Below are positions 37,952 to 59,103 of a stretch of 64,000 nt of DNA, in pieces (position 1 is the stretch's first letter; each line of letters begins with the position of its first letter). The position numbers and the translations under genes are program-made. The stretch is from Ricinus communis (taxonomy: Eukaryota > Streptophyta > Magnoliopsida > Malpighiales > Euphorbiaceae), in contig NC_063258.1 of NCBI RefSeq assembly GCF_019578655.1, positions 558,001 to 622,000 on the forward strand, given 5' to 3'. The notes beneath the pieces are model-generated. The model was not told where the DNA came from, made no database searches, and saw nothing but the letters and a program-made list of their open reading frames with translations.

Positions 37952-37961
37952 TCTATTTATA
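37952..37961 (-). promoter_or_regulatory. TATA box of the pararetroviral promoter
   Basis: TATAAATAGA on the minus strand, downstream of the second viral frame and about 80 bp before the viral sequence stops at the host repeat. In caulimovirids the genome-length transcript starts just after the last gene, so position and sequence fit. Whether it is active is unknown. Confidence 0.5.
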
Positions 37962-38198
37962 ATAAGAAAATCTATACTATTCGGACTTCAAACATTTTTG
38001 AGTCCGTTACATTATTGAATTAACTTGTCAAAAGAAAATAGTAGCCATTTTGTCCATTTTGCCAAAGAGAAGATTCTTTGTCCGCCACTTGTTCATTTTT
38101 ATCATCTTTGTTTTGTCCTTGTCCATTCTTCAAAAGATGCTTGTTTATCTTCTTGTCATCTTGTCCATTTTGTTAAAAAGAGAAGATTCCTTGCTTAT

Positions 38199-39386
38199 TT
38201 AGTCAAAAAGAATGTCATAATTGTCGAGTCCATAACAATCATCTTCATTTTGAGGAGTAAAGCTAGGTCCACTAGTGCTTCCAGAGTCTTCATTGTCACT
38301 ATCTCCAGAGACTTGTGACAAAGCTTGTTCCAAGGCTGCTTTGAATTCCTTTTTTGTTGTATTTCCAGACAATTTTGCTAAAATTTTACTTTTGTCCGAT
38401 AAAAAGTTAAATTGTTCCATAGATTGGCTTGTGCCGGCTATCATGGGATTTTTTCCCGCAAAATGTTTCAAAACAGTTTCTTTATTGGCTTGAATGTCTT
38501 TGCAGTTTGTCCACCATTTGACACTATATTCTCGAACTAAGCAGGCAATAGAATTTACATTTGGAGAGGGTTTATAAGGTTTCACCTTGAATTGCCAAGA
38601 AAATATCCAAGGTAGGTTAAAAGTTTCAGAAAAAATAATCAATTTGTCATGTTTAAGAATGGGTAATTTTTCTTTAAAGATAGTAAATCCTTCCATAATT
38701 TTGGTAGGTAAAATTTCTGGGCATAGTCCAAAATATGTCCACCAATCAGAAAACCAATTGGGAAAGGTTTTTGAGTTGGTTTTGTGAAACATAAAGAACC
38801 AGGAATGGTTCCAATTTCGAAGATAAAAAGTATAGTACCAGGCTTTCTTGTAATCAAAATAATTGAAACAAGGAGGTGTAAAGGTAATGAGAAAATTTTT
38901 GGCGATTATAAGGATTTTGGTTCCGGTCAGTTAGGGTAAGGACTTTCAAAATTCGCATTTTGAATAGGAGATCTTTTCAGGAACGTCTTTATCAAAGGAA
39001 TGTTCAATTTCTATTGAGTGAGTGTCCAAAAGGATAAGTTCGTAAAAGTTTTTTAATTTGTACGAACTTTCAGGAATGAAGAATTGTCCAGAGGGAAAAA
39101 TGTGTTGGAATAATTATTGGTAATTAGGATTTTCTAAATTTCCATTGAATATTTCGCTTTCAAGAATAGTTACAATTTGGTGTTGAGGTTTTGTGAAATA
39201 TTTGGGTGGTTCGGTTTTAGAAGAACCTGGTTTTGTAACAGTTTGTAAAAAGTTGGATGGTTTAGGTGGGGTAGAAGGAGTTTTGTCAAGTATTTCAAAT
39301 CTGTTGGTAGAAATCAACGAAGATTGTCCAGACTTTTTAGCCGCAAAATCGGCTGGAGATAATTTTTTCTTTATGGGAGTGCCCAT
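38199..39386 (-). pseudogene. Second viral frame remnant (florendovirus-like ORF2)
   Basis: The start region is 39114-39386 (LSPADFAAKK and a Pro/Ser-rich stretch). After a broken interval the better-preserved part is 38199-38792, with WFSDWWTYFGLCPEI, FNLPWIFSWQFKV and REYSVKWWTNC, ending in an acidic Ser-rich tail. A frame break near 38790-38857 separates an overlapping piece. The role of this protein is not known to me. It lies directly after RNase H, within a few bases, as expected for a compact viral genome. Confidence 0.65.
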
Positions 39387-39391
39387 AAGAA

Positions 39392-42300
39392 TTAGCTTGA
39401 TTTATTTCCCTGCAAAAATTCTCTTGTCAAAAAATCAGGCAAAGAATTTGAAGAACCTTTAATATACTCAATATCAAAATCAAATATTCCTAATAGTGCT
39501 TGCCATCTGGCAAAAACTTGTTTTGAAATAAAATTTTTAACATCCTTTTCTAAAATATTTTTTGCAGCACTACAATCAATACGTAGTAAAAAATGTTTTC
39601 CAACTAAATCATCTTCAAATTTTGTAATACACAAAACAATTGATAAAAGCTCTTTTTTAATAGTAGAGTATTTAGATTGGGTTTCATTCCATGCTCCAGA
39701 GTGAAATCTAACCAAAGACTCTGTATTTTGATCAGGTAACCTCTGTTTGAGAATACCTCCAAAACCTAAATCAGAGGCATCTGTTTCTACTATGAGAAAG
39801 GCATTGGGATGTGGTATGGATAGACAAGGTAAATGACGAATTTTCTGTTTAATGGTTTGTACGACTCGAGTGTGTTCATGGGTCCAGGGTTTTGGATTTT
39901 TTCTAAGACGATTGAACAAAGGTTTACAGAGGATTCTAATATCCTTAAAGAAATCAGATACATAATTAAGGCATCCCAAAAATCTTTGAAGTTGATTTTT
40001 GTCCTTAATTTCATCAGGAAATTTGGAAGTAAATTCCAAAACTCTTGAAATAGGTGAAACATTATTTTCAAAAATTTCATGTCCAAGAAATCTAATTTTT
40101 GTTTGACATAGTTTCATTTTAGGTGCAGAAACTACTAAACCATTTTGTTTAATTATATTGTAAAACTTATGCAAATGAGAAAAATGTTGTGCTAATGAAT
40201 TTGAAAAGACTAACACATCATCAATGTAAACAATGGTAAATGATTGATGATCATGAAAATGTCATTCATAATTCTCTGGAATTCAGATGGTGCATTTTTT
40301 AATCCAAATGGCATGACATTCCATTCATAATGACCGAAAGGAACATTAAAACCAGTTTTATAACGATCCTTTTCATCTATTTGGATTTGCCAAAAACCAG
40401 ATTTCATGTCAAACTTAGAATAAATTTTTGAATCATAAAGTTTTTTCAACAAATCTCTTTTGTTAGGTAAAGGGTATCTAATTCATTCTAAAACTTTATT
40501 TAAAGGTTTATAATTTATGACAAGTCTGGGTACACCACGTTCCTTCTCAGCTGCATTATAGACATAGAAAGCAGAGCAGCTCCAAGGAGAACTAGAATTA
40601 CGAATTAACCCATTTTGTAATAATTCATCTATTTCTTTCTTACAATGATTTTCAAGTTCTGTGTTCATATGTATAGCATGTGATTTTGTTGGTATGTTAT
40701 TTTCGGAAAATCTTTAACATAAGGTAAAGATATCACATGTTTTTTCCTATTCCAAAAGCATTTGGGACAGGTGCACATAAGTCTTTAGTAAAGAGATTCT
40801 CGATATCTTTTATTTTGGCTTTTGTCACATCAAGGTCTAACTCTTCTTTAATCTTTAAAGATAAGATTTCTTTGTTTAAAAAAGCGATTTGTTTTTTCTT
40901 TTGACTAATAAGATCATTAAAAACGCGAATTTTTCTTCAAAACATTTATGTCCTTTTCTTGCTCAGAGAAGATGAATTTAAAACAAATTTCTTTTCCTAA
41001 TAATCTAGTTTTGATACCGTGTGTGTCAACTGTGAAAGGATAAAGTAATGCTAAAAACGGAGTTCCAAGAATAACAATAGCAGATAGATTTTTTATTAGA
41101 ATAAAAGAAGTGTAAAAACACAATCCATCATTACAAATTTTAACTTTAGAAAGTTTATAATTTATTTACATTCTTGAACCATCGCTAGTGATGTAATTTT
41201 TCAGTTGTTTTTTCAAAAAACTGTGTAGGTACAATTCCTTCTTGTATAATTTTTTGGTCTGCTCCAGAATCAACTAAAGCAATTGTCTCAATTTTAAAAT
41301 CATTTATAAGAATTCTAACAAAAATAAACCATTTATGAAAATTTACTCTGGTAATATGAGCTAAAAATTCATTAATATGAGAATCATTCGTATTTCGGAG
41401 GACTCGTGAATATCTTTATTTTTCCTATTTAGTTCCAATTTTAAAATTCTTTCTTTGAAATCTAAATTTTCATTTTTTAAATTATTAATTTCTTGTTTTA
41501 TATTTTTAATTTCTTCTTATAAATCTTGAATATTAGGTGTAGAATTTCTAGAAGATTTTGAGTCAAATCTTTGAAAAATTTCTTTTAAGTTATAAGGAAT
41601 AGGTTCAGATTTTTGAATTTCGTTATGCAAAACAATATCTCTTAATTTTAAAAAGTATTTTTCTCTATCGGAAGGGTCATTAATTTTGTCAACTAATTCA
41701 AAAGATCGGGAAAGGGTTTCTTTTGTTAAAACATTTAAAGTTGAATTACAACAAGGACTGTACAAATTCCAGGACCTTCACATGTTTCCAAAATCGATTT
41801 GTAGAAGATGAATCACTTAGAATATTTAAATCATTTTCTTCAAAATCACTTAAATCAGAATTTCGGGATCCGCATCGGATAGTAAAAGATTAAGCATTTG
41901 ATCTTTAAGTTTATCGGAGATGTCTAATTTATTAATTTTTTCTTTCATCCTACATTTGGGATTTAAAATGACCAACACGACCACATTTGTAACAGGATAG
42001 GAGGACCTTTCTTTTTATTATTTTTATTTTTATTTTGAGAAATATTTTTGGATGAAGAAGGTTTTGAAAATTCAAGTATTTTTCTATAATTTTTATTAGA
42101 AGATTTTCTTTTCGGATATTTTTTAGTTTTTGAGGAAGGGGCTTGAATACGTTCATAGCCATATTGAAAATGTAAATCTCCTAACTCCTTTCTAGATTGT
42201 GAAAATTCATTTTTAATTTTGGCTTTTAATTTCAAATCAAGACACAAAGCTAAGCCTTCATTATTAATAAAATTAATAATTTCTCCATAGGTTAAAGTAT

Positions 42301-43939
42301 CATAAGGAATAGTATTTCCATAAAAATCTCTAATCCTTGTTCTAACTTTTTCAAATGAATAATTTAGGTAAACCAAAGAATAAATCTTTCTTTCCAAAAA
42401 CTATGGTTACAATCAGTTCTAGAGAAAACTTTTGTTAAAAAGATATCTTTGTACCAACGAAAATCTTGAAGTTTAGGACAAGTTAGATTTGAAAGAATTT
42501 CGGAAGATCGAATTTGATATTGATTAGGTTCACCAACAAAACATTTTGTAATAGCAAAAGTAAAGTTGCAACAAAGATCTTCTTCTTGAGTTTGAATAGA
42601 TGTTTGATTTTCAGTTTTTATAACTATTTTCCTAGCATTTAAAATCCTTGATTTATCTTCTAAGGAGGTGTAATTATCCCACCATCCTTTTAATTGACCC
42701 GATTGAAGCCGGATATTAACATCCGAGCTATTTTTTTATCGATATTATTTACAGATCCGGCTCATGCGAAGTGTGCCATGGTCATTTCTTGTAACATATT
42801 TAAAATCCGATATTCGGTGGACCATCTAAGTTCCATTCATAAACAGAATCTCCATCATATTTTGCTTGAGTAAAGCTAACTCTTTCCTCAAACAAGACAT
42901 CCGGAGGAGTAGGTCTAGGATAATAATGTCTAGTCCTAGGTTTGTCAAAACCTTTATTATGGTATATTTTATTTATTTCAATTTTATCGTTAATAAATTG
43001 ACTCTCTAAATTTTTAACTTTATTTTGTTCAAGATTATCAGAATTAAGTACACTAACAGAAGGTTTATCTTTCAAGGACAGACTAGCTAATTTTAAATTT
43101 ATTTGGTTCAAAATATCATCTTTATCATTTAATTTAATTAATTGTTGTTCGGGGAATCTCATGGGGTTGAAAAATAGGTTTCATAGGTATACCACCTGGC
43201 CTAGGTGCTTGATTATTTAGGCTAGATGTCTCTATCCTATCAAGTTGTGAAGCAATTGTAAAAAGAATTTGATTTGTATAATTATTTTGATTTTGAACAT
43301 TTCTAATATCTTTTAGTAAAGGGAGTTTGTCGTCATTCTCAGAGCTTATCCTTTTAAAGGGTGAAGCAATTATTTCCTGATTATGAACGTTTATTTTAAC
43401 TTCTTCTAAAGGTGGATGAACAGAAATAATTTGTTTATTTCCTACGGTTGTATTCCAAGTTTTAGAAACTCTATCATTTGTAAAAATATTTTTAAAAGGA
43501 AATTCTATATCATTATTGTTACAATAAATTTCAAACCAGATAAAAAACGGAACATTTACCTTAACAGAATTCAAATATTCATAAAATTTCTCTTGAATAG
43601 TCTCTCTCTCCCCCTTTGAAAAATGATTTTGAAACCATAAAACTTTTTCACGATTTCTTATATGGTAATAATCGGATCGTAAAAAAGGTTTATCTATTTC
43701 AAAAGGTGTAAAAATCATATTTAAAGTTGAAAAATTTTCCATAGTTGATCTAGAAGGTGACAAAACAGGTTCATCAGAATTTTTATCTTGTTCTATATTA
43801 ATAGAATCAGTGTAAAAAGGTTGAGGAATCCTATTTTCAAAATCAACTCCTTGTAAATTTGTATTAGAATTTGGAAAACGTGTTGTGTGTGTGGAAGGTC
43901 TAGAATTTTCAAAAGTAGACAATCTAGATGAAGGTAATT
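39392..43939 (-). pseudogene. Viral polyprotein remnant: capsid, protease, reverse transcriptase, RNase H
   Basis: Reading leftward: capsid-like frames at 43134-43922 and 42800-43162; a broken interval; 41963-42397 leading to a CCHC-type zinc finger near 41945-42005, interrupted by a frameshift; 41517-41765; protease with an Asp-Ser-Gly active site near 41260-41271; reverse transcriptase pieces at 40483-40668 and 40210-40452 (FDMKSGFWQI, FGLKNAPSEFQ), with the Tyr-Ile-Asp-Asp catalytic box at 40217-40228 falling after a frame break; then RT thumb and RNase H at 39392-40216 (ETDASDLGFGG, KKELLSIVLC, LRIDCSAAK). There are at least six interruptions. Individual catalytic residues survive, but no continuous frame does. 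Family assignment is firm at Caulimoviridae level. Confidence 0.82.
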
Positions 43940-44345
43940 AGAATTCATTTTGTTAGTTAATATATTATTAAAATTAAAATACTATTTTTAGAATTATAAT
44001 AATTATTTAATTAGGAATATAGCTTAATAATCAATAAATTAATATAAAAATATAAATTTATATTTCATGTCCCAAAACTAAATACACATATTTTCTAAAA
44101 ATATAAGTACACATATTAAAAATAAAAATTATATATATATAAAAAGATTTTATGTCTTTAAAATTTATAAGAGAACGTTAATACCATATATTATAATTTA
44201 AAAATAAAAGTTTATAGAATTATAATCTTTTCCATTTGAGAAAATTATGGAAAACATTACAAGATGAGGGTACAAAATATTTAAATCTTTTCTAGCCATA
44301 AGTTTTTAAATAACTATTTGTTGAATTAAAAATTAAAATTTAACT
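43940..44345. other. AT-rich junction between viral remnant and right repeat
   Basis: No viral motif, movement-protein-like sequence or Met-tRNA primer site was recognised. It could be decayed viral leader or filler DNA from the insertion event. Confidence 0.4.
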
Positions 44346-44652
44346 AAATTTAATTTTCTTATATTATATATAAATTAATTTATAATTATATTAATATAGA
44401 ATTTTATTTTATATTTTTATGTTATGTTTTATTTATATTTAAATTAGTTTTTTATTATAATTATATTATACGTTTTTATAAAAATTTTGTGTTTATTATG
44501 TATTAAGGTACATAAATATAAAAAGTATTTGTATTTGTTAATTTATCTTTTATTATTTAATTGCCCTAATAAGTTTCATATATCTATATAATAAATATTC
44601 TTAATAAATTAAATTGTTGGAGTTTTTATCATTTATTTTTTAACTTTTTAGT

Positions 44653-44690
<38 letters not shown>

Positions 44691-44767
44691 TTTATATTAG
44701 ACCAATCAATTTTTTAAAATGTTGCAATTTGTTTGATTGTTTTTATATAACTTGTATTTTATTATCC

Positions 44768-44809
<42 letters not shown>

Positions 44810-45203
44810 GAATATAAATATATATTTATTAATTAATAAGATTTATTATTAATATGCAGTAATTATAATATTTATTATATTTTTGTCATATAATTATTTT
44901 TAAAAATTTAATAGTTTTATATTTAAATAAATTATAAATTTTATCATATTCATTTATTAGTATTTAAGATTATATTTAATTTTTTATAAATATTTATAAT
45001 TTATGTTTATTTTATAAATATACCACATATTATTTTCTAATTACATAATAATATAATATTAGTTAGTGCACGTCCTACTTAGTCAAGTATTTTTTTTAAA
45101 AGTAGAAAAGAAATCTATAGAACAACAATACTGTCTAAAAAGTAACCAATTTATAGTGATATTTGAACCATTTTAAATTCATTTAAGATTTTATTTTACT
45201 ATT
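44346..45203. repeat. Right copy of the ~860-bp direct repeat
   Basis: Partner of 37006-37872. Its (AT)n (44656-44688) and (ATT)n (about 44771-44809) runs are slightly shorter than in the left copy. It runs without a break into the tandem array, showing that the uninterrupted host sequence is on this side. Confidence 0.9.
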
Positions 45204-46230
45204 TATATTCATTTTAAATTCAATTTGAATCAGGCTAAATCTGATATTCTTTTATATTTTAAATATATTTTATGAATATTAACCAGGTAATAGGTATTTT
45301 ATCCGCTAAAAATTTTTCAATAATAAAATAGATTTCCACATTTAATATATAAATATTAATAAAATAAAAAATTAAATTGAATTAATAAAATGACAATATT
45401 AACTAGACAGAAAAAATTATAAAATTTAAATTAATAAAAAATTAAAAAGTAACTAATTTACATTTTAGATATTAATCCAACGAATAGCATATCCGGCCGA
45501 ATAAGAGATATTTAAACCATTCTAAATTCATTTAAAATTTTATTTTACTATTCATACTCGTTCCAAATTCAATTAGTACTATTTGCATACTGTCTGAATC
45601 AAGCCAAATTCGATAAATTTTATATTATAAATATATTTTATAGATATTAACCGAGTTATGGGCACTCTATTGCTAAAAAGATTTCGATAACAAAATGGAT
45701 CCTGCATTTAATATTATAAATATTAATAAAATAAAATTTTAAAATAAATTAATAAAATAAAAATATTAATTAGAAAAGGAAAAAAACTATAAATTCTAAA
45801 TTAATAAAAAATTTAAAAGTAATTAATTTACAATTTAGATATTAATCCAACACAGAGCATTATCCTTTGGATAGGAGATATCCGAACCATTTAAACTCAT
45901 TTAAGATTTTATTTTACTATTATTTGTTCCAAATTCAATTAGTACTATCGCGTACAACCTAAATCAGGTCAAATCTGATATATTTTATTGTATAAATATA
46001 TTTTACAGATATTAATAGGGTAATGGGTACCCTATCCACAAAAAATGTCTTTTGATAATAAAATGGATCCTCGTATTTAATATATAAATATTAAAAAAAT
46101 AAAAGATTAAATCAAATTAATAGAATGACAACATTAATTAGACAACAAAATTATAAAATCTAAATTAATAAAAATTGAAAATATAAATAAAATATTAATA
46201 TTAAATATTTACGAATACAAATCTAAATCA
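45140..46230. repeat. Tandem array, about three units of 350-370 bp
   Basis: The marker ttcatttaa(g/a)attttattttactatt ends at 45203, 45552 and 45921, giving periods of 349 and 369 bp. Each unit also repeats an aaattcaatt...aatca-g block and an atatattaatccaac-type block. The units are clearly diverged (roughly 80% by eye) and non-coding. Confidence 0.75.
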
Positions 46231-46690
46231 CTATGAATATCAAAAATTAAACTCGAAATCAATCTAATTATATAATTTTCAAACTGGTTCTATTAAACTC
46301 AGGAAGAATCAGGTACATAAAATATCCAACCGCTGTCATTCTTAAAATTGAACAATCAATTATTAATTTGTCAATTTTTTATCATCTAACATTGAAGACT
46401 AAAAATAAGTAATTTAATAGTTTTTTTTAAGGAAATATAAATTTTATTAGCTAGAATTATCAAAGGAAAGATAAATTTTATTGACTAGAATATGATTATT
46501 TGGTACTTATTCGTTGGAAAAATGACCTAAATATTATGTCCCGAAAGAAGTCTTCGCTAACTTTTTTGGTTGTCTGATTTTTTTCCCATGACTGCAAAAA
46601 ATCTTCAACTATCCATAAATCAAATTAATTTCTCCTTCTCAAACACATAATATTTTAGGAAAATTGAACAATAAGCAAAACACCACTTAA
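46231..46690. other. Intergenic DNA, nothing recognised
   Basis: AT-rich with no coding or repeat signature that I can name. Confidence 0.4.
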
Positions 46691-46983
46691 CATGAGGAAG
46701 CAAATAATGGTAGCTTAACTTAAGAGCTGGAAGAATGATACTTGGTTCATTTGGACAAATTCAAGCTCATGAAGATGACCAACATGGGAGGACAAACAAT
46801 TTCAGACTCATTAAAATGGCCAACTTGGAGAATCTAGTGGATAAATCCAAATTTGTCAATAGGAATGGTTCGAATGGCTCGAGTATACAAAAACCTTAAG
46901 GCATTTCCTAAGCTGTCTAACTAGATATTAGATTGTGGAAAGAAAAATTTTGGTTACCATAGTGAGGTACCAATATACGAGGG

Positions 46984-47258
46984 TAGGGGTGACCATTGGG
47001 TGACTCAAGCTTGAAATTGGATCGATCAAAACCGGCCTAAAACCGATCAAATTAGGAACAATGCTCGAATCAGTCCGAGACAAAAAAGAGACCAGTTTAA
47101 GGTTGGTTCCTCCATTCATGGAACCATAATCGCTGGTTCCAAATCAGAAAAGAATATTTATTTATATGATTTGTTTTCTCTTTCTTCTTAATAAGTTTTA
47201 TTTTATTTATTATTAACTAGGTTCCAAACCAGTGGTTTCATTAACTATGACTACCCTA
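46984..47258. mobile_element. MITE-like insert, copy 1 (275 bp)
   Basis: Starts TAGGGGTGACCATTGG and ends with the inverse of TAGGGTAGTCAT, an imperfect terminal inverted repeat like that of hAT-type MITEs. It contains ggttcc/ggaacc motifs common in such elements. It interrupts the host repeat unit at a point where the third unit is continuous. The 8-bp target duplication is only weakly supported. Confidence 0.5.
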
Positions 47259-47696
47259 TACAACGACATAGTGAATCATCGCATTTCAGATGTAGGTTTA
47301 TATAAAATTTATTTAGAGATGCTTTGATATTTGTGATATTAAGTCAATTCCATTTATGAATATGGTATAATACAACTTAGTAGCATAAGATTGATGTTCA
47401 TTTTCTTGGATTAAAGGCTCACTTTATATCATTCGTATAAAAACATATCAGTGTTACTCTTTCGCTTTCAGAGTTTTTGATAACAAAGCCTCGTGTGGAG
47501 AGGATAAATAATTTCAGACTCATTAAGATGGAAAACTTGGAGAATCTAGTGGATAAATCTAGGTTCATAAATAAGAATTGCTCAAATGACTCGAGTGTAC
47601 AAGAATGGTAAAGTTTTTCCTAAATTATCTACTTAGATATTAGATTGTGAAAAAAATACTTTCTGATTATCCCAATAAGGTACCAATATAAGAGGG

Positions 47697-47975
47697 TAAG
47701 GATGGCCACTGGGTGATTCAACTCCGGAATTGGATTGGTTAAAATCGGTATAATCAGGAACTATGCACGAATTGATCCAAGACTGAAAGGGGACCAGTTC
47801 AGGATTGGTTCCTCCATTCATGGAATCATAACCGCCGGTTCTAAATCTAAAAAAATAGTTATTTATATGATTTATTTCCTCTTTTCTTTTAATATTTTTA
47901 ATGTCTTTTATTATTAACTATGGAGATTAGTGAACTAGGTTCTAAACTGATAGTTAATGAACTATGACCACCCTA
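47697..47975. mobile_element. MITE-like insert, copy 2 (279 bp)
   Basis: Same insert at the same place in the second unit, so insertion came before the duplication of units 1 and 2. Flanks TAAGAGGG and TGCAAGGG may be a decayed 8-bp target duplication. Confidence 0.5.
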
Positions 47976-48540
47976 TGCAAGGGCATAATGAATTACTTGG
48001 TATAATAGGAGTTTGTTTGACTTACTTGGTTTACTGTTTCCTTGAAGAACCTGTTGGACTAATTGAAGCTCATCTAGATAGCCAACATGGAGAGGGAGGA
48101 CAAGTACAAGTTCATCCAGATGACTAACATGAAAAATCTGGTGGACAAATTCAAGCTGGTCAAGAAGAATTATAAGATCTTTCCTCGACCAATCTACCTG
48201 CTAATTAGATTGTGAAAATTTTCTGTCTAGGCTATCCCGATGGAAAATCAATATATGAGGGCACAGTTAATTGTCACATTCCTGATGTAGGATTATGCAA
48301 TATTTATATGGAAATGCATTGGTACTTGCATTATGGAGTCTATCCCGTTGGTGCATGCGGTACTATATAACGTCTGGTAGCACAAGGTCAGAGTGGATAC
48401 CCTTGGATTAGAATGTTGTCTATAAATTACTCGGATGGAGACACATTAAATATTAAACCTCCATCTCTGAATTTATTTGGCAAGCTGTGCTACATTTTGA
48501 TAACTAAACCCTGTGAGAATGCGAATCACTCATTTCAGTC

Positions 48541-49740
48541 GATCGTTGAACAACCGTAGATGTTTTTTTCTTTATTTAGAAGATAAATACGTTGTTTTGG
48601 TAATATAATAATCTATAAGAGTTAGTGACTTTCTGAAGTAGTAAGAAATTTCTAAATATAAAACCAATTATAGATTTTCTAGCTTTCAGGTGCACTGTAA
48701 TGCAGTTCAAATTATATCACCTTTTTTTTTCTTTTTCATATCGAACCCTTTGATTGGCATCAACTTCCAACCTTATTCACTCTTTATATATAATTTTTTC
48801 TTGTGATCATTTTTTAGATTATTTCATCTTATATACAACCTCTTTGCTTTGTGCTGTTGTTGGATATGTGACATGTGCTTTGATACCACTATTGTGGTAG
48901 CACAAGAGAGATTGCATAAAGGGGTATGAGATATCAATATTATCTTCACCACCAGGCATGATCCATCTATATGTGTTGCCTATTTTTTCATGTTTAATTT
49001 GTGCCAAATAATGTTGTATTCTTATGCGAGACTACCTGATTCTAAAATGAATTCTAACATTCATATGCATAAAGAAATTGAAGCTTACAGTAGTTGCGAC
49101 CTTATTGTTAATGCTCAAGGACCAGAAAATGAAAAAAGATGCAATGAATTATATCATATGTATGGTCTTTAAGCCTGTTATTTCTTGGAAAAGCACTCGT
49201 CATAAAGACACCAAACCGGTCAAATTAATAGCAGATGAGGTTAATGGCAGGATCCACCTAGCCTACATTGAAATAGATCCAATATGTATGAAACTATGCT
49301 TTCAAAGGACCTGCGAGTATTAACATAGTAATGGAAGAAACAAAGAAAAACGAAGCAATAACAAGACTATATCAGCATCAAGAATAATTGAGAAAAGGAA
49401 ATGGAGAAACAACAATTCAGTGCTTGAAATGGTTTTGGAGTTTGCATCAGTCCCTAATGAACTTGTGTTTCTTGGACGTGTTCATGTATGGTCGAATAAC
49501 CCACTCATTGTGGGCTTCATTCTGATGCATTATTCCCAACTTTATCTGGCACAATCGGAGCATGAAAGTGAAACCAAAAAAGATGTTAAATAATGATTTA
49601 AAAAGTACTGCTTTAAGGACCTTAAAATGTTCAATGAAATTAGATAAACACAATTAAAGCCCTCAAGTAATTATTTTCTTTTTCTTAAAAAATGTAGGTT
49701 GAAGAATTCTTAAGTGGTAATCTCTAGCAAGATTACAACA
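48541..49740. other. Intergenic DNA with a possible minus-strand LTR/primer-site scrap
   Basis: At 48877-48888 the minus strand reads TGGTATCAAAGC, one base from the Met-tRNA primer site, next to a CTACCACAA-type LTR end. No gag or pol follows it convincingly. Small frames at 48819-49007, 49078-49323 and 49447-49653 show no recognisable motif. Confidence 0.35.
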
Positions 49741-49789
49741 TAATTTTTTAAGATAATGATTATGCTGAATTCATGTGCAATATCATGGT

Positions 49790-50187
49790 CTTTGAAGAAG
49801 CAACAAATAGTGACACTTTTAACAACTGAAGCTGAGTTTATAGCAGCTGCTTCAAGCTCTTGTCAAACTTTGTAGCTTAGAAAAATATTTGAAGTACTTG
49901 GAGATGAGCAAAAGAGTCCAACTATCATCTATTGTGATAACATGTCGACCATAAAATTGTCAATAAATCTAGTAATGCATGGGAGAAATAAATATATTGA
50001 CGTTCGTTTTCATTTCTTAAGAGACCTTTGTCAAGAAAAGAAGATTGAATTGAAATTTTGTAGAAGCGGAGAACAGGTTATTGATATTTTAACAATACCA
50101 TTAAAGCAACCAGCCTTTAAGATCCTTAGAAGCATGCTTGAAATTTGTTCAGTTCAAAACATTAAAGATAATAAAAAGAAGTTCTAA
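49790..50187 (+). pseudogene. Ty1/copia RNase H fragment
   Basis: The plus strand reads KKQQIVTLLTTEAEFIAAAS, then (after an in-frame stop) LRKIFEVLG, IIYCDNMSTIKLS, HGRNKYIDVRFHFLRDLCQE and ILTIPLKQPAFKILR. This is the characteristic C-terminal RNase H region of plant copia polyproteins. It is followed by a purine-rich tract and tgttaaag near 50219, a plausible 3' LTR start. Upstream polymerase is absent. Confidence 0.85.

Positions 50188-59103
<8,916 letters not shown>

Larger units (their letters stand above)
37873..43939 (-). mobile_element. Endogenous pararetrovirus (Caulimoviridae, florendovirus-like), defective
   Basis: On the minus strand the order is capsid-like region with a zinc finger, aspartic protease, reverse transcriptase and RNase H, then a second open frame, then a promoter-like segment. 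There is no integrase and no LTR, which separates it from gypsy elements. The downstream second frame with its aromatic-rich FSDWWTYFG stretch fits florendovirus-like endogenous viruses (from memory). Many frameshifts and stops interrupt it. No movement-protein region was recognised upstream of the capsid part, so it is also truncated at its 5' end. It cannot encode functional virus. Both ends abut copies of an ~860-bp host direct repeat. Confidence 0.82.
46700..48540 (+). repeat. Three degenerate copies of an unidentified ~500-bp unit
   Basis: Recurring landmarks are gaatct(a/g)gtgga at about 46830, 47542 and 48140; (c/t)caatata(c/t)gaggg at about 46970, 47685 and 48246; and a gataac(a/t)aa(a/g)cc block at about 47479 and 48500. 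The third copy (48080-48540) is the most compact and shows coding-like phrases in broken frames. I do not recognise the protein; it may be an old duplicated pseudogene. The first two copies each carry an extra insert of about 277 bp that the third lacks. Confidence 0.6.

Noticed and set aside
39392..43939. Calling the reverse transcriptase block a Ty3/gypsy element
   Set aside because: No integrase follows RNase H; a second viral-type frame follows instead and there are no LTRs.
48080..48540. A functional protein gene in the third repeat unit
   Set aside because: Coding-like phrases are split by stops in every frame and I could not match a family.
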